Source of the DNA: Tritrichomonas foetus
Lineage: Eukaryota; Parabasalia; Tritrichomonadida; Tritrichomonadidae
DNA: 61,938 nucleotides
Assembly: GCA_001839685.1 (NCBI GenBank)
Contig: MLAK01000576.1
Coordinates: 1-61,938, forward strand
Direction: 5' to 3'
Program-made: the position numbers and the translations under genes
Notes under the pieces: generated by a model
The model's database searches: none
What the model saw: the letters and a program-made list of their open reading frames with translations, nothing else
Told to the model about the DNA's origin: nothing
Shown here: piece by piece, positions 19,194 to 28,517 of the stretch
Position numbering within the stretch: the first letter of the stretch is position 1
Layout of the letters: each line of letters starts with the position of its first letter

Positions 19194-21956
19194 ATGATTA
19201 TTCCCCCTTACATTTATTTCTTTTTTGTTTTTACAGTATCAGCAAGTGATACTTATCCTCAAACAAAAAACCCTGTAGGTGGAATATTTAATTGGGCTAA
19301 TGTCCTTGATTTACAACGAAAAGCATGGAATGATAAAGGTGTTGCAGGACAAGTTCAATTTTACAGTGGTCAACCTGATATTGAGCCATTTCTTGATTCA
19401 ATCTTTGATAAAATCAGTGTTAATGTAACCAAAGAAATCGAAAAATTATTTAACAAAATCGAAGGTAATGACAATTCGGCAAAACTTTTGTTGAAGTTAA
19501 ATAACAAAGATTTAGTTGACAAATCAAGAGACCAAATACAATTCCCCGGGTTTCTCTCATTAATGAAGAAAAAACTCATGAATAAATTGAATCCACAAAT
19601 ATTTAGTCAAGAATTTATAAATTATAAACTATATAAAACCATATTTGGTTCTGAATTTGATAAAGACAAACTTAAGTTCACAACAGATGCACAAGCAAAT
19701 AAATTTTTAGGACAAGTTTACTCAAGTATTACTGTTATCACTTTGATCACATGTTTCTTCTTGCTTTCGTTTCTATTCTATTTCTTTTTTATGTTTGGAT
19801 GTTGTTGCTGCTGTAAGGCAAAAGATGAATTCCGACCAGGTATTGCAAGCATTATTTTTTATGTAATTGCTGTATTATTAATGTTAATTGGTACTATCTT
19901 TTCATTTATTTCGTTTGTTTATATTACCAAGATTATTAACTTTGTATTCAATGACTTTAAGGATTATACGACAAACACAATAGACTCATTGAAAAGTAAT
20001 ATAAATAATCTAGATTCTAGTATTGAAACCAATGTTTCACCTATTATACAATCAATGATGAATAATCTCACTGTACTGGGAAATTATGCTGCTACAACAC
20101 AGGCGGGTACCTTTCAAAGTAATCTTACCTTCATTGTTGATAATATGACAAATCTTTTTTATTTCTATGATAAAGTAGTATTAGAGAATAGCGATAATAT
20201 GGATAAAATGAGATTAGATCTTTCAAGTACTTGTCGTGATAATGTTTTCCAGATGGTTCCAAACCCAATAAGTGAAACTGTAAAAGAATTTGTCGAAGAA
20301 ATTCGAGATAATTATGATACTCTTGTTAGTTCAAAAGAGCAAGTAGATGATTTAATTGATTCACCAAAATCCATAACTAATTCTCTCAGTGATTTACTCA
20401 ATGACCTCAAAGAATTTACTGATGATCCAGGAATAAATGACAAATTAGACATTGATGATTTATTACCAAGTGACACAATTGATGAAATTCAAGAAGTTAT
20501 TGATGACATTAAAGATTATCAAATATCAATATTTAAAGTTGTGCCTACTGTAAAAGCAGCGCTCTATCTCCCAAGTATATTAATGTTGGTGTTAATTGTA
20601 GTTCAAGGAGGATGCTTTTGGTGTAAAAATTGTTGTTCAAGATGTATTGCTAGTTGTGCATGCTGCTTTCCTTGTTGTTGCAATTTATGTAATTTTCTGA
20701 CTGGAGCAGTTTTTTCATTACTCGGTTTCCTCGTTGTGATTGTGTTTGAAATAATAATTGATTCAGGAAATGCATCTTTTAACAAATGGATTGGTAATAC
20801 TTTTACCAACAATCAACTATTAATACCATCAATTGACCTAAATAAAGTTCAATCTAGTTTTCATGGTGAAGTATCTTTTGATCCGATTCAAATTACTACA
20901 ATGGATTTCATAAAGCATTTGCTTGATGCCAAAACAAGTTCCAGTTTATTGGAATTTCTTGGACTAAATATACTTTTACCTTCCAATACAGTGAAAACTG
21001 TGTTAAATAAAGCAACAAATAATCTTAACATCACAATGGAAGCAGGTTTCGATGACTCCCAAATCCAAGAAATCCTGGACAAATTAAAAGACCCAGATAC
21101 TGTTCCATCATCATTTGATAAAATATTTGGCGAAAATATAGATATTAATCAAATGAATGACGATTTAAGTCAAGCTCTTGAAGCATCAAAAACTTCTCCA
21201 CAATGTTCTAGTGATATTTTGATAATTAATAATTATATTTCTTACTTTGATAATTATAAAAATGGTTTAAGTAATATGGAAATATATTACAATAATTTTG
21301 CTGCCCAATCACAAGAAATTTATCTGGAAAATCCTAAGGAGCTCATAAAACATATAGTAAATACTGTTATGACTAATATTTTGACGATTGCAGGAAACGG
21401 AATTGGAGATGTATTAACATCGATCTATCAAGTTTTAGATGATTTTAATGCAGAATCGATCATAGGATTTATCAATTTATTTAGAACTTTGCTGCTTTAC
21501 AATATCACAGCCTTCAGTATCTGCTGGTCGATTGCATCTCACTTGTTTTTAGTTGGAATGTTCGTCATGGTAATAAATATGTGCATTCGAAGGAGAGGGA
21601 TGGGGCCACCAGCTGAAAAATCCGATACTTATTCTTCTGACTATAGTTATGATGGACGATCTTCAACTTCAAAATCTACATCATCACAATCTATCTCTTC
21701 ATCAGTTTCAAAATCAAGTTACTCCCAAGAAAAAAACCAGAAAAATAATAAAAAAGATAAGAAAGGGAATAAAAAGGACAATAAGAGTACAAAGAGCAAT
21801 AAAAAGAATAAATATAATTCTGACTATAGCTCTAGCAGTGACAGTTCAAAGAAAAAAGAATATCCAGCTGTGAAAAGGAGAGATAGTAGCTCAGATAGAC
21901 TTTACAAATTTTCATCAGATGATAATAACGACGAAAAGAATGCATATGTATTCTAA
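19194..21956 (+). CDS. Prominin-like five-pass membrane protein
   Basis: A 920-residue protein with the prominin layout: signal peptide (1-18), extracellular N-terminus, TM1 about 177-200, Cys cluster CCCCC (203-207), TM2 about 217-248, extracellular loop of about 200 residues, TM3 about 456-475, a short Cys-rich cytoplasmic loop (474-499, at least ten Cys), TM4 about 501-521, a second loop of about 250 residues, TM5 about 771-797, and a 120-residue Ser/Lys-rich tail. Several NxT/NxS sites lie in the loops. Animal prominins mark membrane protrusions and cilia and bind cholesterol. The call rests on topology, loop lengths and the paired Cys clusters, not on a close match. A tweety-like protein is the alternative. 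Confidence 0.65.
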   Translation: MIIPPYIYFFFVFTVSASDTYPQTKNPVGGIFNWANVLDLQRKAWNDKGVAGQVQFYSGQPDIEPFLDSIFDKISVNVTKEIEKLFNKIEGNDNSAKLLLKLNNKDLVDKSRDQIQFPGFLSLMKKKLMNKLNPQIFSQEFINYKLYKTIFGSEFDKDKLKFTTDAQANKFLGQVYSSITVITLITCFFLLSFLFYFFFMFGCCCCCKAKDEFRPGIASIIFYVIAVLLMLIGTIFSFISFVYITKIINFVFNDFKDYTTNTIDSLKSNINNLDSSIETNVSPIIQSMMNNLTVLGNYAATTQAGTFQSNLTFIVDNMTNLFYFYDKVVLENSDNMDKMRLDLSSTCRDNVFQMVPNPISETVKEFVEEIRDNYDTLVSSKEQVDDLIDSPKSITNSLSDLLNDLKEFTDDPGINDKLDIDDLLPSDTIDEIQEVIDDIKDYQISIFKVVPTVKAALYLPSILMLVLIVVQGGCFWCKNCCSRCIASCACCFPCCCNLCNFLTGAVFSLLGFLVVIVFEIIIDSGNASFNKWIGNTFTNNQLLIPSIDLNKVQSSFHGEVSFDPIQITTMDFIKHLLDAKTSSSLLEFLGLNILLPSNTVKTVLNKATNNLNITMEAGFDDSQIQEILDKLKDPDTVPSSFDKIFGENIDINQMNDDLSQALEASKTSPQCSSDILIINNYISYFDNYKNGLSNMEIYYNNFAAQSQEIYLENPKELIKHIVNTVMTNILTIAGNGIGDVLTSIYQVLDDFNAESIIGFINLFRTLLLYNITAFSICWSIASHLFLVGMFVMVINMCIRRRGMGPPAEKSDTYSSDYSYDGRSSTSKSTSSQSISSSVSKSSYSQEKNQKNNKKDKKGNKKDNKSTKSNKKNKYNSDYSSSSDSSKKKEYPAVKRRDSSSDRLYKFSSDDNNDEKNAYVF

Positions 21957-22064
21957 CAGTCTCTTAAGCTTTGCTTTATTTATCAATCATAATAAAAAAG
22001 TTCATGTGTAATATATTAAATCTGCTTTACTATATATGCTTTACTATAGATACATTTATTTATA

Positions 22065-23327
22065 TTAACAAACAACAAGGTCACAATTGATTGGAAGACT
22101 ATTCAGATCATTAAGAATTTTACTGTAATGCTCAAACAGTGGACTTTTCTTTCGTGGCCATATTTTTTCGTAATTAGACTCCGAAACAACTTTTTTCCTC
22201 ATTTTCTTTGACATTTCGACAAGTTCTGGATGTGAAAGTGCCTCTCTCTGCCAGAGAAGTAGACTCCATGACCATTGTCTATCTCTCACAAGGTTTTGAT
22301 AATGTTGATGTGGAACAGAAATTCTGATTGAATCTTTGATCATATCAATTTTCATTCGTCTTTCACATGCTCTCAAATAATCAAGTGAAGGACGATAATT
22401 GACTTCAACTAAATAAGCCTTTAAATCTTTTTCATGAAGAAGAATATCAAACCCTAAAATTTGGAAACAGCGTGAATAAATTCCATAACTTGGAATAAAT
22501 AAATCTTGTCCTTTTTTCATATATCGACAACCGGAAAATAAAGTTAATAAAATAACTCGATCAATTTCTTTCCAGATGTAATTTTGTTCTTCTTCTGAAA
22601 AATGTTCATCAAAAACATCAGAAATCAATTGGCTAATGTTTTCATTAGATGAACAGCTGCTGAAATAAGCTGAATTTTTGCTGTTGAAATGTTTATTTAA
22701 TGAAACATTAGTGAGCTTTGAATATCTCGATTTTACATTCGATTTCATTGAGCAGAATCGTGCAATTCCATTACGATAAACATATATTTCTAAGGGATCA
22801 ACAGAAACAACCAAGGCGTAAATTCTCAGATCAAATTTAGTATCATTAATGAGATGAGAGCGAATATATTGTTGTGCAACTGATTGAGTTGATGAATTTT
22901 CAACAATATCTCCTTTTCTGACAAGTCTGATTCCATTTCCAAGTGAACCATTACTTGGTTTGATGATGAATAAATCTTCATCTTCATCTTCACATTTTTC
23001 TGAAGTTTCTTTGAAATCACTGATAAATTTATCATATTCTTTTGGCAATAAATATGTTTTTGGAACGAAATCATAATCAGATGGAAATAAAAAAATACTT
23101 TCATTTAAAACTACAGAAAGTGGTGATTTTAAACAAATTACATTAGAAAAAGGGATTCTATTCAATATTTGCCAAGGTCGTAAAATTCGATAATTAATAT
23201 TCGGTGAAAGAAGATCTCTCCAAACTAGCAAACATGTTACATCTTTCCGGGTAAGTCCAACGCCTGCTTCACTCATTGATTCTCGCACTGTTTCATAGGT
23301 AATAAGTTTATCATCGCATTCGATCAT
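22065..23327 (-). CDS. Tubulin tyrosine ligase-like (TTL/TTLL) ATP-grasp enzyme
   Basis: A 420-residue TTL-domain protein. Such enzymes add Tyr, Glu or Gly to tubulin tails. Motifs in order: FIIKPSNGSLGNGI (about 120-133, nucleotide-binding Lys and glycine loop), QQYIRSHLI, KFDLRIYALV (164-173), then GFDILLHEK (292-300) and LVEVNYRPS (306-314), where the Glu and Asn are expected Mg/ATP ligands. These are all the residues needed for an active ATP-grasp fold. The sequence does not show which amino acid is added. It is divergent to the glycosyltransferase-like gene with 139 bp between starts; no clear initiator was found there. An axonemal role is inferred. Confidence 0.88.
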   Translation of the reverse strand: MIECDDKLITYETVRESMSEAGVGLTRKDVTCLLVWRDLLSPNINYRILRPWQILNRIPFSNVICLKSPLSVVLNESIFLFPSDYDFVPKTYLLPKEYDKFISDFKETSEKCEDEDEDLFIIKPSNGSLGNGIRLVRKGDIVENSSTQSVAQQYIRSHLINDTKFDLRIYALVVSVDPLEIYVYRNGIARFCSMKSNVKSRYSKLTNVSLNKHFNSKNSAYFSSCSSNENISQLISDVFDEHFSEEEQNYIWKEIDRVILLTLFSGCRYMKKGQDLFIPSYGIYSRCFQILGFDILLHEKDLKAYLVEVNYRPSLDYLRACERRMKIDMIKDSIRISVPHQHYQNLVRDRQWSWSLLLWQREALSHPELVEMSKKMRKKVVSESNYEKIWPRKKSPLFEHYSKILNDLNSLPINCDLVVC

Positions 23328-23466
23328 TTTTATATCACATGTCTATCTCGACTTTGAAATTCATTCAATTTTTTCAAAAGAATCTCAGAAAAGGTGACAC
23401 CTTTTTTCAAGTTATAATTGTACGGACAATTGTGTATAAGACCAGATATAATTTCAATTTCTACAA

Positions 23467-25284
23467 ATGATCAAAGATCATCCAGAGTATATCTCTACTC
23501 GTATTTACCGGAAATTCCCTCTTCCTATTAAGAAACTAATCAGAAATAAGTATTTCCAACCAGTTTCTTTTATTATTCTTGCTATTCTTTTTTTGGGAAT
23601 TTTGCCCAAATATATCATTCAAAATTGTGGAGATGAAATTGATGGTGTCAATGGAATCTTTCGAACAGATATGCGCTATAAATATTTAGTAAATTTATAT
23701 CCTAAGAATAGATGGAGTGAATTAAATCTTTTTGTGAGGCAACATGCTACACAAGATCTGAAACCATACATAGAAGATGAAACTGGTCTTATTGATCGAT
23801 TCACTTATTTTTTTGAATTTTCTCGATTATTAGGACTTGATCCTTATCATCATGAGTTCGTCAAAAAAGCACATACTTTAATCATTGGTGATCAGACACC
23901 AATTGGATATTCGCTTATGAAATATTTGAACAAATCAGGTGATTTCAATTATGCTCATATTGGTTGCCAAGAGAGTTTCTCTTTAGATTCTTACGACTCT
24001 TATCGAATCCTCGAAATTGTAAATATTTCATCCATATTTGTTACTTGTGAAGATACAAATGTTATTTTATTAAAACAGAAGTTCCCAAATGCAACAATAA
24101 CAGTTGCTTTAGAAAAGGGAAGAGTTCATGATTATCGTTATAAACTCGATGATATCAACTTCTTCATGTTTGATTCGTTTTTGTATGGACACAATTCACT
24201 TGTACATTCAAATTTCGAAAAATGCCAAAAAATAAAAACAAAAAATGATAAAACTAAACCGGTAATTCATGTTAATGTTGCTGAAGATGACCAATTAAGT
24301 GACATTTCTGCAGATAAATCTATCCAATTCATTTTTGATCAAATTAAAAATTCCAACAAGCCAATTCATCAATTTATAAAAAGTTCCAAAAAAATGAATT
24401 TCAAAGAAGTTTTTGACATTTTATTAAAAAATGAATGTCAAATAGAGTACAACCAACCAACCAACACTTCAAAATTAGATTTAGATTCCGATCCCAAGTT
24501 GGAGCAAGTTTCTTTGAAGGGAAAAACAAATGCAATTTTTCAATATTTGAAGACATTGAAAGAAGAAACTCACATTTCCAAAAATGTTTATGTTTCATTT
24601 GTTGCAAGTTTGACAAATTCCAATTTTTCGAATGAAAAATTTAATAAATTCTTGGAATCAATATCAAATGGAATGAAATATTTTTCAGATTTTGAAATTA
24701 TTTTCGTTACTTTGAATTTAGATTTCCTAAAATTAGAAATTCCTAATTCCATTAAAGAAAAAGTGAAATTTTTAGACATTAAAAACAAATATCAAAATAA
24801 CTATTTAAGTAAATTTAATTCAACGCAATATGAAACCTTACTTTTGAATTATGGAGTTTCTGAATCCAAAGGTGAATTTGTTTTATTGACGAATTTAAAT
24901 GTTCAATTCGATGATGAAACCTTGTTTTCGAAATTTTTATCAAAAAAAGATTTAAACAAAGGAATTTTCTATACATCAAGAAATAGCAAATGCAGAAAGA
25001 ATGTAGAAACAGAAGCTCTAACAATTTACTTCACAAACAAACATCAGCATTTTGTATGTGGTATGAAAGATTTTTCCTTTATGTCGAAAGATTTATTCAG
25101 TGCAATTGATGGATTCAAAACAGGCATTGAAGACAGTAACATTGAAGCTGATTTAATTTCGAAACTATATTTAATGGTGAATGGATTTGCTCATGCAACT
25201 TTGGATACTCAAGTTTCGACCGATGAAGAAAAACTATTCTCATATGTTTTCTTAAATGAAAATAAAGGAATTGTTGAATATTAA
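23467..25284 (+). CDS. Type II membrane protein: Rossmann-like segment plus GT-A glycosyltransferase-like domain
   Basis: A 605-residue protein. A basic cytosolic N-terminus (1-30) and one anchor (31-50) give a Golgi-type II topology. Residues about 135-250 start with AHTLIIGDQTPIGYSLMKYL, a strand-loop-helix like the NAD-binding start of epimerase/SDR proteins, but without the canonical GxxGxxG. From about 365 the pattern resembles a GT-A glycosyltransferase: NVYVSFVASL, GMKYFSDFEIIFVTLN, then ESKGEFVLLTNLNVQFDDE, and finally SFMSKDLFSAIDGF, comparable to the acceptor-side motif of galactosyltransferase-like enzymes. The usual DxD is not clear. Function is inferred and moderate. Confidence 0.5.
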   Translation: MIKDHPEYISTRIYRKFPLPIKKLIRNKYFQPVSFIILAILFLGILPKYIIQNCGDEIDGVNGIFRTDMRYKYLVNLYPKNRWSELNLFVRQHATQDLKPYIEDETGLIDRFTYFFEFSRLLGLDPYHHEFVKKAHTLIIGDQTPIGYSLMKYLNKSGDFNYAHIGCQESFSLDSYDSYRILEIVNISSIFVTCEDTNVILLKQKFPNATITVALEKGRVHDYRYKLDDINFFMFDSFLYGHNSLVHSNFEKCQKIKTKNDKTKPVIHVNVAEDDQLSDISADKSIQFIFDQIKNSNKPIHQFIKSSKKMNFKEVFDILLKNECQIEYNQPTNTSKLDLDSDPKLEQVSLKGKTNAIFQYLKTLKEETHISKNVYVSFVASLTNSNFSNEKFNKFLESISNGMKYFSDFEIIFVTLNLDFLKLEIPNSIKEKVKFLDIKNKYQNNYLSKFNSTQYETLLLNYGVSESKGEFVLLTNLNVQFDDETLFSKFLSKKDLNKGIFYTSRNSKCRKNVETEALTIYFTNKHQHFVCGMKDFSFMSKDLFSAIDGFKTGIEDSNIEADLISKLYLMVNGFAHATLDTQVSTDEEKLFSYVFLNENKGIVEY

Positions 25285-25753
25285 ATAAACATGTTTGTTG
25301 TGATCATCATTTCTGATCCCTTTAATTTTTTAAACCGCGCAAATATCACATTGAAGCTTGTAAAAATTGAGTGGTATCTTCATGATGACATTTTAGTATC
25401 ATCAAAAGAATAACGCAAATATAACATTAACGACAAAAGAAAAGATAATCTCATATGGGAGAATATCAATTATGAAAAGAAATATCTATTGCTTGTTTTT
25501 ATTATAGATTATGATCAATAATTATCATAGAAACAGTTTCATTCATAAATTGCTAGCTAAACAGTTTTAACGAAATTTTCCATCAGATTTGAAGAATTTT
25601 CACATCAATAATTTTTGAATAACAGAGACCGTTTATTTTCTGAATCCGATTTGTGAATTTAATTGAATAAATGATTGGCCGGCCATTTGTAAAACGATAA
25701 TTTTGTCCTTAAAAATTCATAAATCATCAATATTTTCTGAGGTGATTCAATAA
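25285..25753. other. Intergenic
   Basis: About 470 bp between two plus-strand genes; nothing recognised other than the initiator of the following gene. Confidence 0.45.
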
Positions 25754-25760
25754 TCATTAA
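25754..25760 (+). promoter_or_regulatory. Putative Inr, TCATTAA, for HscB
   Basis: Same heptamer as before the gene at 2211; 11 nt upstream of the ATG at 25767. Confidence 0.5.
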
Positions 25761-25766
25761 TCTTCG

Positions 25767-26420
25767 ATGCTCCAATTCTATAAATCCCGCTTTGCTCGTT
25801 TTTTTGTACATGATTGCAAACAGACGTGCTGTTGGAATTGCCACAAAATGATCAAACACAAAGATTGCGAATTTTTCTGCAAAAATTGCAACAAATTACT
25901 TCCAACAGAGTACGACAATTACTTTTCGCTGTTCGACTTGCCAAAGGATTACGATATAGATCCATCAAAGCTTCTCAAAACGTACAAAGGTTACCAAAGG
26001 CAGATCCATCCTGATCGATTTTTCCAAGCATCCAAGAACGAGATTTCAAACGCTGACCATGTGTCAAGCTGCGTCAACCAAGGATACAAAACTTTATCAG
26101 ATCCTGTGAAAAGGGGAGAATACATGTTACAATTATTCAAATTCGACACAAAAGCAGATGTTCCTCCTGATTTCTTGATGAAGGTTCTTGATATTCACGA
26201 GCAAATCGATTCTGCTTCAGAATCTTCTGATCTTGTGAAATTAATGGCTGAAAATCAAAAAGATTTTCGTGAAGAAAATGCAAAGCTAAAAGAATCGCTG
26301 CGGGTTGATGGCGACAAAGTTGCTGACCCACATGCTGCTGCTGAATCCCTTGCCAAAATGAAGTATCTGTCTAGAATCAGAGATGCCATTCGCGAAAAGC
26401 TTCCAGTCGATCTTCTTTAA
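25767..26420 (+). CDS. hscB: HscB/Jac1-type J-protein for Fe-S cluster assembly
   Basis: Co-chaperone that delivers the IscU scaffold to a mitochondrial-type Hsp70. At 217 residues it shows N-terminal zinc-binding pairs CWNC (22-25) and CKNC (38-41), as in human HSCB, then a J domain with HPD (81-83, IHPDRF), and DPVKRGEYMLQL leading into the C-terminal three-helix IscU-binding domain (PPDFLMKVLDIHEQID). The first residues, MLQFYKSRFARFF, look like a short hydrogenosomal presequence: Met-Leu start, Arg/Lys, and Arg two residues before an aromatic. Import into the hydrogenosome is therefore inferred. A strong initiator 11 nt upstream fixes the start. A T-run at 26541-26556 lies downstream. Confidence 0.93.
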   Translation: MLQFYKSRFARFFVHDCKQTCCWNCHKMIKHKDCEFFCKNCNKLLPTEYDNYFSLFDLPKDYDIDPSKLLKTYKGYQRQIHPDRFFQASKNEISNADHVSSCVNQGYKTLSDPVKRGEYMLQLFKFDTKADVPPDFLMKVLDIHEQIDSASESSDLVKLMAENQKDFREENAKLKESLRVDGDKVADPHAAAESLAKMKYLSRIRDAIREKLPVDLL

Positions 26421-27489
26421 ATCAGAGCTCGATTTGGAGACTGAAGCCAAATGAAAAAAGTCATTGGAAAAATATTTTTTTGATCTTCATTTGAATTGAT
26501 CAAGTTATTCATCTAAAAACTGTATCTATCTAATGAAACCTTTTTTTTTTTTTTTTCCTTACTGAATAGTCACTTGAATGTAGTCTAGAATTCGTTGGAA
26601 AAGATGAAGGAATAAATAAAAAGTGATTTATTTTCCCCTATTTTGATGATTAACGTTTTACGCTGTTGAATTGAACATTTTTTTCGACTTTATCAAAATA
26701 ACACTCAAAGCATTTTGAATCATTTGGTCATATGACGATTTAATACATGTCTTCATCTTTATCATATGGTATGAACAAGATAGCATCATGTTTCATTCAA
26801 TTAAGAGCTAATTTTCGAATATATTTCAATAATGAATGTGAAACAATATCAATTCGCCATTTTAAAAAGAGAGAGAAATGAACGAATTTTGCGAATACTG
26901 AAGTGATGCACTTCTTTATAAGAAGAAATAGACAGGTGCACTTAGTCTTCTCTTTGTGTTTATTTAACTATTATCATGATATCAATTATATGTCTTTTAA
27001 TAAGTTTCTCAAACCCTACTGGCACTTTACAATCGAAAAATTTTCCCAAAATGAAGAAGTCATTGAAAAAATAGAAGATTATGAAGTTTTTAAAACTAAT
27101 TTTATTAGGACATCAACACTGTGCTGCATATATCATTATTAAAGAATTTACTGTGTGAAATATAATTAACGTTTTAGGTTTCGATTTTAGATCTCGTTTT
27201 CTCTCTTTTTGATGAATTTCACTTCCTGAAACTTTCCTGTGTTTATTTGATCAAAAAAAGCAATTTGAGATGCATTAGTATTGTGAAATGTTATTTATTT
27301 TGAAGATGAAGTATCATTTGATATGACCAAATAAATGTTCAATAACATGATTTTTTATTATTGAAAAGGATTTATTTTTTTGAATCACTTGAGTGAAGTA
27401 TTGAATCTCTCATCACATTGAAACTCTAATTGAATCATCACAAAAAAGAATCAATTAGTATTCAAATATTTGAATAAATGCCAACTTTT
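26421..27489. other. Intergenic, about 1.1 kb
   Basis: AT-rich with a T16 run at 26541-26556. A 79-codon frame at 26903-27142 has no initiator motif and no recognised similarity, so it is not called as a gene. Confidence 0.4.
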
Positions 27490-27494
27490 TCATT
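27490..27494 (+). promoter_or_regulatory. Putative Inr, TCATT
   Basis: 32 nt before the ATG of the second Rab gene. Confidence 0.4.
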
Positions 27495-27523
27495 GACAAG
27501 CATTTTACCAAAAAAACATAAAA

Positions 27524-28102
27524 ATGAATACAGAAACTGCACACAAAGTTGTAATGCTTGGAGCATCTGGCGTTGGAAAAACGAGCATTGTTTTGCAACT
27601 ACAAGAAAAAGTGTTTAAAAGAATGGTCACGCCAACTGTTGGATCAGGTGTAATTTTGAAGGATATCAATACAAGTAAAGGAGTTATTCCATTAAAAATA
27701 TGGGATACAGCTGGTGAAGAAAGGTATCGATCATTTACAGGCCTTTATTCACAATCATCAAATGCAGGAATAATTGTATTCGATGTAACTGATGAAAAAT
27801 CTTTTGAGTCACTTGATGGATGGATTACTGAATTCAGAAATAATGCAAATGAAGGAGCAATACTTTTCCTTGCTGGAAATAAAACTGATTTGATTGATGA
27901 GAGAGAAATTTCTTTTGAAAAGGCGTCAAATTTTGCATTTGAAAATAAAATGAAATACTTTGAAGTATCTGCAAAAACAGGAGAAAATGTAGAATTGTTA
28001 TTTTGTGACTTGGCGACAGAGCTTGGTCCAAAATTCATTGAAGGAAATGAGAATGTATATCTTGATAAAACACAGGAAATTCATAGCGGCTGTACATGTT
28101 AA
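27524..28102 (+). CDS. Rab-family GTPase with Glu in place of the catalytic Gln
   Basis: A 192-residue Rab. P-loop GASGVGKT (13-20), PTVGSG in switch I, WDTAGEE (60-66), GNKTD (118-122) and EVSAK (147-151) are all present, and the C-terminus is -CTC, a CxC prenylation signal. In the WDTAGQE motif the Gln needed for GTP hydrolysis is replaced by Glu (residue 65). This may slow intrinsic hydrolysis or change the GAP needed. The subfamily is not clear; parabasalids have very large, lineage-specific Rab sets. It is unlike the Rab11 at 3023 in its switches and tail. Confidence 0.88.
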   Translation: MNTETAHKVVMLGASGVGKTSIVLQLQEKVFKRMVTPTVGSGVILKDINTSKGVIPLKIWDTAGEERYRSFTGLYSQSSNAGIIVFDVTDEKSFESLDGWITEFRNNANEGAILFLAGNKTDLIDEREISFEKASNFAFENKMKYFEVSAKTGENVELLFCDLATELGPKFIEGNENVYLDKTQEIHSGCTC

Positions 28103-28517
28103 TGATAAACAATTAGAAAAATCAATATTATTAATATTTATCTCATTATACGATCTTATTGTTTCTAACATCTATATCATTATGCCATTATATTATTAGC
28201 ATTGATATTATTAATTCTAATATTTATTTATTATATTCTTATTCTAATAATAAAATACTAAAGAGAAGAAAATTTCTTCATGGAATATAAACTTTCTATC
28301 ATAATCATATTCAAAAATAAGAAGATGAGAAAGAGGTGTGAAAGGACATCTTTTTTCCCCTTCCCCTCTCCTCGTTTCATGACGAAAGTCCTCATTTCGG
28401 GCTAACACATGTAAAGGAATAATAAAATGGTAAAAATAGATAAAGAATTCTAAAAATATACTATTTTAATAAAATTTTAATAAAAAGAAAATTATCGATA
28501 AATCATAAATAGGAAAA
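28103..28517. other. Intergenic between converging genes, with a GC-richer patch
   Basis: Mostly AT-rich, but 28330-28410 is clearly richer in G and C and includes a small potential hairpin with a GAAA loop (GACGAAAGTC, 28381-28390). This could be an RNA or a 3' processing signal; not assignable. Confidence 0.35.

Noticed and set aside
26903..27142. 79-codon frame
   Set aside because: No promoter motif, no recognised similarity and AT-driven composition.
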